Origin: Phyllobacterium lublinensis
GTDB lineage: Bacteria > Pseudomonadota > Alphaproteobacteria > Rhizobiales > Rhizobiaceae
Direction: 5' to 3'
DNA length: 64,000 nucleotides
Assembly: GCF_020164435.1 (NCBI RefSeq)
Contig: NZ_JAIUDQ010000002.1
Span: 62,001 to 126,000 of the forward strand
Part shown: positions 50,835 through 59,980 of the stretch, one piece after another
How the letters are laid out: each line of letters opens with the position of its first letter
Numbering within the stretch: position 1 is the first letter of the stretch
Position numbers and translations under genes: made by a program
Notes under the pieces: model-generated
Told to the model about the DNA's origin: nothing
Databases searched by the model: none
What the model saw: only the letters and a program-made list of their open reading frames with translations

Positions 50835-52535
50835 TCAAATCTTCAGGACAGTACCCACGGCTGTGGCTGCATTGAGCAACCCCGCTCCAAAAAAATACCT
50901 GGGATCGATGACATCTTCGTTGTCCGCATTCATACAGTCGGGGGTGAGGGGACGAAGACCCGGTCCAACAGTGCTGTTTTGGCTGGACGCTTCCTCAAGG
51001 ATAGCCTTCACAGCTACACCGTCTAGTTTGGCCGATCCCCCGTGAACGGCACGGTGCGCTCGCTGGACAAGAGCAGCAACGCCACCGACCAAGGCTGCGG
51101 CTCCGGACGTACCGCCAAAGCTCGTATAGTAACCACCGCCAACGCCGGGATTGTTTGCAGAGGGGAGAAGTGATGACCAAGGCGCCTTTCCCTCATCATA
51201 ACCAAAAACGCCGGGAAGGTCCGTACTCAGAAGACTGAAGTGGGAATAACAATATTCCTTCCCGGTATCGGCATTGTATTGGTGCTTGGCGGTGAAGGGA
51301 GACAGACGATTGATCCGCAATTGATGGCGATTGAATACCTCGCCATCGTCAGAGGGTGCAACGAGAGTGAGACCTTCGCCGTAATTGCTGTAGCCGGATC
51401 GGAAACCTTCAACTGTTACTGCGCCGACCGCGACAATACCATTATCTGGAGCTGCGAGGCTCGCCGGGTAGATCAACTGGCTTTCACCGCTGTTGCCGGC
51501 AGCGCAGATCACCGGGATCTTGCGGCTCACGGCAATGATCAGATGTTTGAGGATCTTCCAAATACGGTCCGGGTTGGAACCGGGCTGTGTTGCCTTTGGT
51601 TCAAGCTCTACTGGCCCCTGTTCTGCCACCGCGAGACGGGCAAACAGGTCCGCAGCATCACGATTTGCCCAGCGCTCCAGGTCAGCCTTCAATTCGTTCT
51701 TGGGTTGCATGGCGCTACGCTTCGGATCGGGTATGCCTCGGGGCATAACGATGACGTCAACGTTCTGTGAATATGCATAAAGGAATGCAGCAATGAACTG
51801 CACAGCATCCTCCTCGAACGAAGTCGTGATGTTGACGAGGCGCGAAAAAGGATCAGCGCCAAAATACGGCAATAAATTGGGATTCTTGTTGGGAAAGGTC
51901 CCTGTCGAATCTGGATTCGTGAAGATATATTCTGGTGGAGCCGGGACTTTGCCGTCCTCCGCCGGCAGGGCAGCGGGCTCGGCCACAATCAGACCGGCGC
52001 AGGCTGTGCCGTGCGATGCGAACATCGTGTTGGAGTCGAGAATACGGCGTAATACTCCTTGGGAGACCGCATATTCTGCCACGATATCGTCCAGGTAATC
52101 CTTGTCATCAACCGATAGCCCGAGGTTTCCGAGTCCGGATATGTCAAGTTCAGCGAAGAAGGCCTGTTTCTCCTCCTTGTAGGTACTGTCTGTCTCGTCG
52201 AGAATTTCCGCCGCTCGCGCACCATATTTGTGCGTCGACAAATCGATCGAAGCGCCATGATCGATCCGTGTCGTCAGGTTCGGGTGATCTGGTGATATCC
52301 CAACGTCGATCAGTGCCACTCTTGCGGGTGAGATTGCCCCCACGCCGGCAATGGTATCCCAGACCGAACCGGAAATGACCGGAGACGACGTGGTACGCAA
52401 CGCGCTCTCGTTATTGGGGGGTATCGGATTTTTCGAGGTTCCGAAGTCGGCGGTAATTACTCCCAAAGCAGCCAAATGCCAGAGGTAATAATAGCCGGCA
52501 GGCGCAGGCTGTGTGTTGTCCGGTTGAAGGGCCAT
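50835..52535 (-). CDS. Subtilisin-family (S8) serine protease without signal peptide
   Basis: A 566-residue protease. Catalytic Asp77 (ALIDVGI), His175 (ASHGTACAG), oxyanion Asn348 (CAAGNSG) and Ser477 (GGTSGAAAL) are all present, so it should be active. There is no signal peptide, propeptide or membrane anchor, so it appears cytoplasmic or exported by an unknown route. A large insert separates Asp and His. ATG 52535 behind GAGG is preferred over the frame to 52547. Third gene of the SARP operon, before a terminator. Confidence 0.88.
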   Translation of the reverse strand: MALQPDNTQPAPAGYYYLWHLAALGVITADFGTSKNPIPPNNESALRTTSSPVISGSVWDTIAGVGAISPARVALIDVGISPDHPNLTTRIDHGASIDLSTHKYGARAAEILDETDSTYKEEKQAFFAELDISGLGNLGLSVDDKDYLDDIVAEYAVSQGVLRRILDSNTMFASHGTACAGLIVAEPAALPAEDGKVPAPPEYIFTNPDSTGTFPNKNPNLLPYFGADPFSRLVNITTSFEEDAVQFIAAFLYAYSQNVDVIVMPRGIPDPKRSAMQPKNELKADLERWANRDAADLFARLAVAEQGPVELEPKATQPGSNPDRIWKILKHLIIAVSRKIPVICAAGNSGESQLIYPASLAAPDNGIVAVGAVTVEGFRSGYSNYGEGLTLVAPSDDGEVFNRHQLRINRLSPFTAKHQYNADTGKEYCYSHFSLLSTDLPGVFGYDEGKAPWSSLLPSANNPGVGGGYYTSFGGTSGAAALVGGVAALVQRAHRAVHGGSAKLDGVAVKAILEEASSQNSTVGPGLRPLTPDCMNADNEDVIDPRYFFGAGLLNAATAVGTVLKI

Positions 52536-52585
52536 TTGTAACCTCATTTACGCTAGAGGAACCACTGAAGACAAATGCAATGGCT

Positions 52586-53515
52586 TCACACCCATTCCTT
52601 GTGCACTGCGTTATATGTCGCAGCGAACGCATCTCGCAGATAAGGAGCAAACCGCCGAGCCAGCTCACGCCCACCCTTCGTGTCGCTCGGATAATGGAGA
52701 CCTGCCCATTCCCGATTTTCTGCAACATTCTGGGCAATGCGAGACAACTCTTCGGTTGCGGGATGCTCGGGAAGGATCGTGTTGAAAGCAAATGCAATGG
52801 AAAAGCATTGGAATGCGTGATTGCTGTGGAAAGACTCGTGAGCTGGAACGGCGAGAAGCGGACGTAGCCGAGGCTCGAACTGACTGGGTCGCAACCGATT
52901 GAACTTGTTCTTGTAAATAAGGCCGACATACTCGCACGCTGTCAGGATATTCTGGAAAAGCCCCTCGGTCTGTTCGAACCCGGCTATGTTCTCAATATAG
53001 AGAGGCCGCGTGAACTCGGCGACAGACAGCGAGGCCTCCTGTTGAATATCCGGGAGTCGTCTGGCCCGTTCGCGGTCACGCTTTTGCATTGACAGCATCA
53101 CCTTGGTTTCAAGACGGGTGAAGTCGGGTCCGGGTGGTGGAGTAATGTCGAGCATTTCCCACGTGAACCGCGCGGCCGCTGTAAAGGCGTTGCGGGAGGG
53201 TTGCTGGTGCAGACGGCGTAATTGAAACGCAGGTATCAATTGTGCATTGCCAGGGCTTATTCCACCGAACGAACTTTTATTCTTGTTTTTGTTCTTGTTC
53301 AGGGATGACTTGTTCATGACCGTTTTGTTGGCAACGCCGCCACTCGCCAGAGCGGCTCCGGCCTCCGGCACTTCGGGGCTGACGATACCGGCTCCGTCTG
53401 TCGTCCGCGTGGTGAATGGCAAGGGAGGGCAAGGCGACACGTTGTCCGCGTCGACCTCAAATCGAAAACTGTTCAAGAATCGTATCAGCGGTGATTGGGG
53501 AGCAACCTTGACCAT
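52586..53515 (-). CDS. PAP2/vanadium-haloperoxidase-fold protein
   Basis: A 309-residue soluble protein. The C-terminal half has the three motifs of acid phosphatase/vanadium haloperoxidases: KNKFNRLRP (202-210), ESFHSNH (227-233) and REWAGLHYPSD (268-278, Arg, catalytic His274 and Asp278). No transmembrane segments, unlike lipid phosphatases, so nearer to haloperoxidase or class A phosphatase relatives. The first 110 residues are low-complexity, with an NKNKNKNK run (73-80). Lies 50 bp before the subtilase gene. Confidence 0.82.
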   Translation of the reverse strand: MVKVAPQSPLIRFLNSFRFEVDADNVSPCPPLPFTTRTTDGAGIVSPEVPEAGAALASGGVANKTVMNKSSLNKNKNKNKSSFGGISPGNAQLIPAFQLRRLHQQPSRNAFTAAARFTWEMLDITPPPGPDFTRLETKVMLSMQKRDRERARRLPDIQQEASLSVAEFTRPLYIENIAGFEQTEGLFQNILTACEYVGLIYKNKFNRLRPSQFEPRLRPLLAVPAHESFHSNHAFQCFSIAFAFNTILPEHPATEELSRIAQNVAENREWAGLHYPSDTKGGRELARRFAPYLRDAFAATYNAVHKEWV

Positions 53516-53559
53516 TTCGCATGTCCTTCATCTATTCGAGCCGAATATTGTTGAGGAAA

Positions 53560-55398
53560 CTATCGGAGCTTGACGCCGGCTTTCGTAAGCCCGGCGATCA
53601 GCATCTTGCCCCCGCCGGTCTGAAGCAGCGGGTAGCGATTGTCCTGGAGGGATTCGATCGAGAAATTCGGTTCGACTGTCTCAAGTCGCTCCACGCACTT
53701 TCTTGCCAAGTCCATCTCGTCGCGATGCGCGTGGCTCGCTGCCAGGTAACGCAACAGAGAATTGAAATCCGGCCGCATCTTCAGGGCCTCTTCGCCTGCA
53801 GAAATCGCTGCGGCATGGTCGCCGGCAAGAGCGGCGCTGATGCACTTGGTTGTATCGAAATAATATTTGTGTGGGCTGTAAAATCCCAGATTCTGAACCC
53901 AGTTCGCCATGGCCATGGCTTTCTCGGGCTGCCCGGCATAGCAGTGCAGCATGGAATAGAGATCCCAGCCGAGTGGTTGGGCGGGGTTGAGCCTTATGGC
54001 TCTCTCGAACAATCCGGCGGCATAGTCGTATTCGCAGAACAGGAACGAATGGACGTGTCCAACGAGGGCAAGCGCCACGGAATTGTTCACATCCAACTCC
54101 AATGCCTTGCGGGCGTAGAATTGGGCTTCCTCGACTATCGTTGCATCATAGGCATTGAAACGTTGCCCCACCCGGAACGTTCGTATGAAGGCGAGCCACG
54201 CGTAAACCGAGGAGGAAGGCCGGTTGGCGGCAATTTTATGAAGAATGCGCTCCGCCCTGTCGAGATCGTCCCTGGAAAGTCGGAAGACCGAGTTGACCGC
54301 TTCGATCATGGTGGTTTCCCGCTCCCAGTTTCCTCCTTCGCCGCTGAAAAGAAAGCAACCGTGAACTTCATCAATCAGGTGATTGATCAAACCGTGCAAC
54401 TGATTGGCTTCACCTCGTTCCAGATATAGCCGATCAGCGATGCAACTGTCTTTCCAGACCAGGCTGTGATCCGCCAACCGCAACACGCTGACCACGACAA
54501 GGACAGTCTGGCTGGAGAGTGTCAGTTCCAGCTGTATGCCGATGGGCGTTGCCAAGGAGATATCGCTGCTACCAGGGTTGCCACCATGCACGTCCGTCCA
54601 ACCTCCTCCCCCGAACGAGAAGTCGGTAACGCGGATATCAGTCCCCTCGACGAGTGTTTTCTCGATGAGATTCAATATTCCCGACGCCAGGATCGGGCCA
54701 TTTTCGCTTTGTCCAGCTATGCGGGGCGGTAGGATCGCAACGACCCATTGCCGCGAACCAATACTGGTAATTGAGCCAGGGGAGGACGATGCGTCGTCCG
54801 TTTCTCCGGACGCCGTTCTCTCATCGTCTTGGACCCGTTTACTTGCCGTCAAAGGAACGAGAGACGTCTGCCCCCGGCGTTCACGCGAGAGCTCGAGCTT
54901 TGGTTCGATTCTATGCTGTATCTGACCCTCGTCATAACGGCGCTGCCACACCTGTCGCTCAAGCGTCAGCCATTCCTCGAATTCGGGATCTCTGACGTCG
55001 ACACCTTCGAGAAAATGTTCGGCGGCCGCTTCATCATCGCCTGCAGCGTGGCCACCAGCAAGGATTTCGTCAATATCCAGCCGTACCCGGTCCATGCGAA
55101 GCGATACCGTATTCTTGTCAGCCACCAGGATATCGCGTGCATCACCTAGGCACTTCCTGATATCGAGCAATGCCTGACGCAGACTGGCGGAGGCCTGATC
55201 TTCAGGGCGGTCGCTCCAAAGTTTGTCGCGGAGCCAGACCCGCGAACGGGATCCCCGCAGGGAAAGAGCCAGCATGGCAAGAATGGCTTGAGACTTTTGG
55301 GACTTTGGCGTCAGAGTCCTTCCCGACGGATCGGTGATCGCGAAGGGTCCGATAAGATACATGCGATAGGCCGCTTCGTGCTGCTGACTGCCGTCCAT
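53560..55398 (-). CDS. SARP-like regulator: winged helix, BTAD-like and TPR domains
   Basis: About 612 residues from ATG 55398. The N-terminus (about 10-110) is an OmpR-type winged helix of SARP kind (LIGPFAITDPSGRTLTPKSQ, SASLRQALLDIRK), followed by a short linker, a middle domain (about 205-330) and C-terminal TPR-like helices (about 375-580; AQFYARKALELDVNNSVAL, GLFERAIRLNPAQPLGW). SARPs bind direct repeats with 11-bp period, as found at three promoters nearby. The frame is open to 55608, so starts at 55506 or 55608 remain possible. Heads an operon with PAP2 and subtilase. Confidence 0.8.
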   Translation of the reverse strand: MDGSQQHEAAYRMYLIGPFAITDPSGRTLTPKSQKSQAILAMLALSLRGSRSRVWLRDKLWSDRPEDQASASLRQALLDIRKCLGDARDILVADKNTVSLRMDRVRLDIDEILAGGHAAGDDEAAAEHFLEGVDVRDPEFEEWLTLERQVWQRRYDEGQIQHRIEPKLELSRERRGQTSLVPLTASKRVQDDERTASGETDDASSSPGSITSIGSRQWVVAILPPRIAGQSENGPILASGILNLIEKTLVEGTDIRVTDFSFGGGGWTDVHGGNPGSSDISLATPIGIQLELTLSSQTVLVVVSVLRLADHSLVWKDSCIADRLYLERGEANQLHGLINHLIDEVHGCFLFSGEGGNWERETTMIEAVNSVFRLSRDDLDRAERILHKIAANRPSSSVYAWLAFIRTFRVGQRFNAYDATIVEEAQFYARKALELDVNNSVALALVGHVHSFLFCEYDYAAGLFERAIRLNPAQPLGWDLYSMLHCYAGQPEKAMAMANWVQNLGFYSPHKYYFDTTKCISAALAGDHAAAISAGEEALKMRPDFNSLLRYLAASHAHRDEMDLARKCVERLETVEPNFSIESLQDNRYPLLQTGGGKMLIAGLTKAGVKLR

Positions 55399-55869
55399 TA
55401 CGGTGAGCCCCGGAGTAGCGTTGCGGGTTTCTTTATCTTTCTTAAAATCAGCCTCTTGCACCAAGTTTGGCACAAAACACAACTTTAGCAATATGTCTGA
55501 GGGCATTGGGAGCCGCAGACCATAACCAGGAACGCCCATTTCCGAAAGAACGTGCACAATTCCGCTCCCATTTTTGACGCTTGTCCTGAAATACAGGGCG
55601 CCTGTCATTCCAGCGTGAAAACATCGTGAATGACGGGAAAAAAAGAAACAGATGCATTATCCCTTCGATATGCCTATCCGCGAGAGGAACCGAGCAGGCC
55701 AATGAGCGCAGGATCATTCCGGCACAGGCGTGCTTCGATCCATTGACCCGTCCAATTGCAGGCATCCGAGAACAACTCGAAATGCCGGCTCCAATCCATA
55801 GAGCCGATCAGGATTGCGGCAGAACTCCCGGGCTCGAGCCGGATGCCCGAACCAGGGTAGCTTGGAATT
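55399..55869. other. Promoter region of the SARP operon
   Basis: A 471-bp stretch (261 bp if the longest SARP frame is used) containing the conserved block at 55591-55632. The remainder up to the end of the small exported protein gene shows no gene. Confidence 0.5.
55591..55632 (-). promoter_or_regulatory. Tandem-repeat regulatory block 3 (SARP-type site)
   Basis: On the minus strand TTCACGATGT and TTCACGCTGG start 11 bp apart (plus-strand 55621-55630 and 55610-55619), followed by TGACAGGCGCCCTGTAT. It matches the block at 48571-48612 in 36 of 42 positions without gaps. Being upstream of the SARP gene, it suggests autoregulation. Confidence 0.7.
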
Positions 55870-56247
55870 TTACATGCACCCCTTGTTGAGGAAGTACTTC
55901 TCGATACTGGCCAATGCGCCCCCTTGGTATTCCTTAGGGTTGAGGTCGGCTATCAAATCTGGAATTGCGATCTTTGAGTTTGGGGAGTCGATATACTCCT
56001 TTAGAAGTGTGCAGTTCTTGTGATCTTGGACGACACGAAGCGCCACTGCTTCAAGAAACCCAACGCAGTATCCATATTTTCCGGAGTCCTTTGTGTTGCT
56101 GCACATCGCTTGGAGTTCGGCGAATGTCGGTTCTTGAGCGAGGGCAGGGATCGCAAGCAATGCGATAAGCATCGTAAACAGAATCCTGCACTGGTGCATT
56201 TTTACGGCGCATCTTGATGCCGAATTTGCAGGTACTGAAGCAGACAT
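55870..56247 (-). CDS. Exported Rap1a/Tai-like small protein
   Basis: A 125-residue protein with a signal peptide (LFTMLIALLAIPALAQE). The mature part has MCSNTKDSGKYGYCVGFLEAV and later Cys residues, the pattern of the Rap1a/Tai immunity-protein family. Many such proteins in Rhizobiales stand alone without a secretion system, so an immunity role is not implied. GGGAGG precedes ATG 56247; the frame extends to 56325. Confidence 0.65.
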   Translation of the reverse strand: MSASVPANSASRCAVKMHQCRILFTMLIALLAIPALAQEPTFAELQAMCSNTKDSGKYGYCVGFLEAVALRVVQDHKNCTLLKEYIDSPNSKIAIPDLIADLNPKEYQGGALASIEKYFLNKGCM

Positions 56248-56321
56248 GGTTGTTCCCTCCCGGACAGCGGGACATTTGATCCACAGTGCATTATCTCGGG
56301 CATCGTGCCGCTTGACGCGCT

Positions 56322-56795
56322 TCACGCGCCTATGTCCGAGCCCCAGTTCAAGAAGAAGCCGACATCGCCCGGCATGCCGCCTGGGAAACTGATAATCATG
56401 GCCTTTAGGCGATATCCCTGGGGTTTTCCAAATTTCTGATAGCGATCATAGAACTCCTTAGCCTTCCCCTGGAGGGTGTCGGGCCAATTCTTGTCGCCAC
56501 TGTTGATTGCGCGACCGCTGTCTGAACAAAGGTCTGAGGAGAAGCTGTAAACCATTGCCTCAAACTTGCCGTTCTGGACCGCTGCCGCCACGGTTCGGCG
56601 TACCGTCTGAATGTCCGCTTCGCTCACATGATTCTTGAGAAAGTCGGCAGCGAAGTTTGCCAGTTTCTGTTCCTGGACAGACTTGGCTTTCGCCTGTTTT
56701 TCCATTTCTTCCATCTCGCGCCGTATGACTTCCTGGCGAAGCTCGGCGGCGCTTAAAGGCATCGCGTTCACGTCAACTTCTTTTTTCTCTGACAT
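56322..56795 (-). CDS. Unknown 157-residue protein
   Basis: A soluble protein with a charged coiled-coil-like N-terminus (AAELRQEVIRREMEEMEKQAK, about 16-36) and a globular C-terminal half ending PGDVGFFLNWGSDIGA. No family recognised. Located 74 bp before the Rap1a/Tai-like gene and 42 bp after the PPK2 gene on the same strand, so possibly co-transcribed with both. Confidence 0.65.
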   Translation of the reverse strand: MSEKKEVDVNAMPLSAAELRQEVIRREMEEMEKQAKAKSVQEQKLANFAADFLKNHVSEADIQTVRRTVAAAVQNGKFEAMVYSFSSDLCSDSGRAINSGDKNWPDTLQGKAKEFYDRYQKFGKPQGYRLKAMIISFPGGMPGDVGFFLNWGSDIGA

Positions 56796-56837
56796 CTCTC
56801 TGATCCACTTCGTCTGGAGTTAACATGCCAACGGCGC

Positions 56838-57656
56838 TCACAGCACGTTGGGTACGACGTTCAAAGCTGTCTCTGGGTCCGTGTAGTCAGCAGGTCGTTT
56901 CTGACGCTTGCCCAGATCGGGTGCGTCAAACTTTACCCTTTCATAGGGGATCGACTTGAGGATGTGGGAGATACAGTTGACCCTCGCGCGTTCCTTGTTC
57001 TCGGAAGGCACGATCCACCACGGCGCATGTTGGCTGTCGCTCATCTTCAACATCTCATCATAGGCACGCGTATAATCCCACCAGCGACGATAGGATTCCA
57101 CATCCATTGGGCTCAGCTTCCACTGCCGCAAGGGGTCGTCGATCCGACGGCGGAACCGGCGCTCCTGCTCTTCCTCGCTGACAGTGAGAAAATATTTCAG
57201 CAGAATGATACCGCTTTCCACGATTGCTGCTTCAAAGCGGGGAGCCAGTTCCAGGAAGCGACGTGCTTTCTTCTCGCTGCAGAAGCCCATCACACGTTCG
57301 ACACCCGCCCGATTGTACCAACTCCGGTCAAAGATGACGAGTTCGCCAGCGGCGGGGAGATATCCAATGTACCGTTGCATGAAGATCTGGGATTTCTCCC
57401 GGTCACTCGGTGTCGGGAGTGCGACGACGCGAAAAACGCGGGGACTGACGCGCTCCGTGATCCGTTTGATCATGCCGCCCTTTCCGGCTGCATCGCGTCC
57501 TTCGAACAAAATGACAATGCGGGCTCCTGATTTCTTTATCCACGCCTGCAGATGCGCCAGCTCAATCTGAAGCTTCTTCATCTCCTTATTGTAGCGGTCT
57601 TTGGCAACCTTCTTGTCCCCTTCACCGGCAGCCAGCTTGTTATTGTGCTTGTTCAT
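56838..57656 (-). CDS. ppk2: Polyphosphate kinase 2
   Basis: A 272-residue PPK2 of the single-domain kind. Walker A FEGRDAAGKGG at 51-61, RYIGYLPAAGE and Walker B VIFDRSWYNRAGVERV, and the lid module near the ERRFRRRIDDPLRQWKLSP stretch. It moves phosphate between polyphosphate and nucleoside diphosphates or monophosphates. ATG overlaps the stop of the SulP transporter gene (4 nt), linking it with anion transport. Confidence 0.93.
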   Translation of the reverse strand: MNKHNNKLAAGEGDKKVAKDRYNKEMKKLQIELAHLQAWIKKSGARIVILFEGRDAAGKGGMIKRITERVSPRVFRVVALPTPSDREKSQIFMQRYIGYLPAAGELVIFDRSWYNRAGVERVMGFCSEKKARRFLELAPRFEAAIVESGIILLKYFLTVSEEEQERRFRRRIDDPLRQWKLSPMDVESYRRWWDYTRAYDEMLKMSDSQHAPWWIVPSENKERARVNCISHILKSIPYERVKFDAPDLGKRQKRPADYTDPETALNVVPNVL

Positions 57657-59386
57657 TCTCTCTCCTCCGATAACTGGGTTGAAAATGCCGACGGCTGTTC
57701 TTCCTTCTTGTGAAAAGCGCGTATCGCGTCTTCCAGATCGTCGAAGACATATTCAGCACCCACGCGCTCGACCACACCGCCTCGTTCAAGGATCTCCCTT
57801 ACCTCGGCATGGACTTCTGCAAGACACAGCCTCATGCCCTTGGCAGCGAGTTCTGCTCTGACCTGATCCAGCATTGCGGTGGCCGTGCTGTCGATCTGGA
57901 CGATTGCGCTGGCGTCAATGACAAACCATTGCGATCCCGGAGGCAATTTGAGAACCGTGGCCCTGATGCGTTCTCCGACGTAGTCAGCATTGAAGAACAG
58001 GAGGCTGCCTTGAACCATATAGAGGATGAGACCCGGTATCAGGGTTGCCTCGGGGGAGCGATGCAGTTTGTAAAGGCCATCACGCCCACTTATCCTGCCA
58101 AGCAGCGCATCACGGGGATACATTGTCTTGCTCAACAGATAGACCAACGTTGCAGCGATAGCGATGATGACACCATTGAGTACGCCAAAACTTATCGCGC
58201 CCCACATTGTGATCATCGCGAAAGCGAATTCGGGACGGCTGATCTGCCAAATGCGCCGCAACTCGCCGATATCGATCAAGCTGAGCGCAGCTGAAATCAG
58301 GATAGCCCCGAGCGCAGGCAGAGGCAGGATGCGAAGGATCTCGCCAAGGTAGAGCAGGGTAGCGATCAAGATGGCTGCTGATACGAGCCCTACGACCTGA
58401 GACCTGCCGCCTGCCGAAAAGGAGATCGCCGTGCGCGAGTCTGATACGCTGATCGGAAACGCCCCGAAAAAGCCGGCGGCGAGGTTGCCGGCCGATAGCC
58501 CTATCAATTCCTTGTTTGCATCGACGGTCTCGCCCGAACGCGTCGCGAAACTGCGAACCGTGATTATGCCCGATCCGAAACTCACCAAAAAGATCGCCGC
58601 ACCGCCGAGGATCATTTTGTCCAATGGCATGGCCCAAAAGGACGGGATCGAAAATGATGGAAGTCCGAGGGGAACGTCTCCGACTACTCTCACGCCCATT
58701 TCGCGAAAACCCAGAAGTGCTGAGAGAATTACGGACACGACCACCACAAAAACCGCACCAGGAATGGGAATTCGCCACGCGGTTACTGCTTGCAGGAGCA
58801 CGAACATGCTCACACCGAGCAGGAGTGACGGCCAATGGATTGTCGCGCTTTTGCTGATGAGTTCCAGCACGGGTGCGACTAATCCATCGGAATCGATGTC
58901 AACTCCGGTGAGTCGACCAAGTTGACCGACCATGATCGATACAGAGATTCCGGCGAAGAAACCAACGAGAATAGGGCGAGACAGGAAGTGTGCGACAACA
59001 CCGAGACGCAATAGTCGCGCTGCCAGGCAGATGCCCCCTACCACCAAAGCAAAAGCTGAGGCAATTGCAGCGCGGTCTACCGCCGCGTCCGCCGGTAACG
59101 ATGCAACCACTGACGCTACGACCGCCGCCAGCACAGTCATTGTGGCCGCGTCAGGTCCTACGATCAATTGGCGGGAAGGTCCAAATATTGCATAGGCTAT
59201 GGGTGGGGCTATGCTGGCGTAAATGCCTGTCTCCGGAGGCAATCCAACGATGGCTGGATAGGCGATAGCGCTCGGCAAGCCGACCGCTGCAACCGCGAGA
59301 CCCGCGGCTATGTCACTTGACAGCCAACTCGGGCGATAACCTGCCAAACTTTTGAATACCGGCAAGGATTGGGCTTCCGCTACCAT
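57653..59386 (-). CDS. SulP-family anion transporter with STAS domain
   Basis: A 577-residue inner-membrane protein with 10-14 helices (the signature GLPPETGIYASIAPPIAYAIFG region lies near the start) and a cytoplasmic STAS domain (about 445-560). Family members carry sulfate, bicarbonate or dicarboxylates. ATG 59386 with GGAG nine bases before it is preferred; a GTG three codons earlier overlaps that site. Coupled to ppk2. Confidence 0.9.
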   Translation of the reverse strand: MVAEAQSLPVFKSLAGYRPSWLSSDIAAGLAVAAVGLPSAIAYPAIVGLPPETGIYASIAPPIAYAIFGPSRQLIVGPDAATMTVLAAVVASVVASLPADAAVDRAAIASAFALVVGGICLAARLLRLGVVAHFLSRPILVGFFAGISVSIMVGQLGRLTGVDIDSDGLVAPVLELISKSATIHWPSLLLGVSMFVLLQAVTAWRIPIPGAVFVVVVSVILSALLGFREMGVRVVGDVPLGLPSFSIPSFWAMPLDKMILGGAAIFLVSFGSGIITVRSFATRSGETVDANKELIGLSAGNLAAGFFGAFPISVSDSRTAISFSAGGRSQVVGLVSAAILIATLLYLGEILRILPLPALGAILISAALSLIDIGELRRIWQISRPEFAFAMITMWGAISFGVLNGVIIAIAATLVYLLSKTMYPRDALLGRISGRDGLYKLHRSPEATLIPGLILYMVQGSLLFFNADYVGERIRATVLKLPPGSQWFVIDASAIVQIDSTATAMLDQVRAELAAKGMRLCLAEVHAEVREILERGGVVERVGAEYVFDDLEDAIRAFHKKEEQPSAFSTQLSEERE

Positions 59387-59601
59387 ATTCGCCACTCCGA
59401 TGGCATGGAAATCGAAAAGGCTTTGATGCGATTGGGGCTGTGAGCGGGGGCTTCATCGACAACATTGGTAAGAAAATTACGCTCTCTCTCCGGGAGATCG
59501 AACTCGACGCTCAATCGAATGCGATCCAGTTGTTCAAGGATGTAAGCATCGGCCAGTTCAATTTGTGAGTTGGCCGACGGACCCATCAAAACAACGCCCA
59601 C
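59380..59601 (-). CDS. Possible small protein upstream of the SulP gene
   Basis: A 73-residue frame (or 68 from the second Met) rich in charged residues, ending SMPSEWRIW. Its stop overlaps the SulP start by 7 nt, a spacing typical for coupled genes, but no family or firm ribosome site supports it. Could be a leader frame. Confidence 0.35.
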   Translation of the reverse strand: MGVVLMGPSANSQIELADAYILEQLDRIRLSVEFDLPERERNFLTNVVDEAPAHSPNRIKAFSISMPSEWRIW

Positions 59602-59980
59602 TTCTTGTTCCCCCGAACAACAACTTTAGCCACAGCTGTATGTTACAGTATTTTACGTCCCTGTCTGCGATTATTGCAATATAATCGAAGGCCGTACCGG
59701 GTGCGGTGTACGACTTCGACAAAGGTGCCGATGACAGCGCAATTCGGGGGATAATGACATAGGCCGTCAGGGGTTCACCAACCAATGAATGGGAGTTAGG
59801 GTTTGTTGTGGTCCGCGCGGCGGTTTATCAGACCAGGGGCGATCGTTAGGACAGTAATCATGAATCTCGCCCTAATTCGGCTGATGATTACGTTACCAGT
59901 TAGTGGCATTCTGAATTTGAACCCCGGCAACCGCAATTCTTTGATATGTTTTCACTCTAATTGCCGCAAAGGCTTAAAAC
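59602..59980. other. Divergent intergenic stretch
   Basis: Holds the promoters of the SulP operon and of the AI-2E-family permease. AT-rich near 59635-59690 (several TATA-like runs), no gene, repeat or clear operator seen. Confidence 0.4.

Noticed and set aside
53275-53300. Asn-Lys run in the PAP2-like protein as a sequencing artefact or separate repeat locus
   Set aside because: The reading frame continues through it and codons vary (AAC/AAT, AAG/AAA), so it is a real low-complexity linker.
55870-56247. Rap1a/Tai-like protein as part of a type VI effector-immunity pair
   Set aside because: No effector or secretion genes nearby; the family is common as solitary exported proteins.
56306-56322. 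Further TTGACGCG/TTCACGCG pair resembling the SARP repeats
   Set aside because: Period is 9 bp, not 11, and it lies close to the end of a gene rather than in a promoter.
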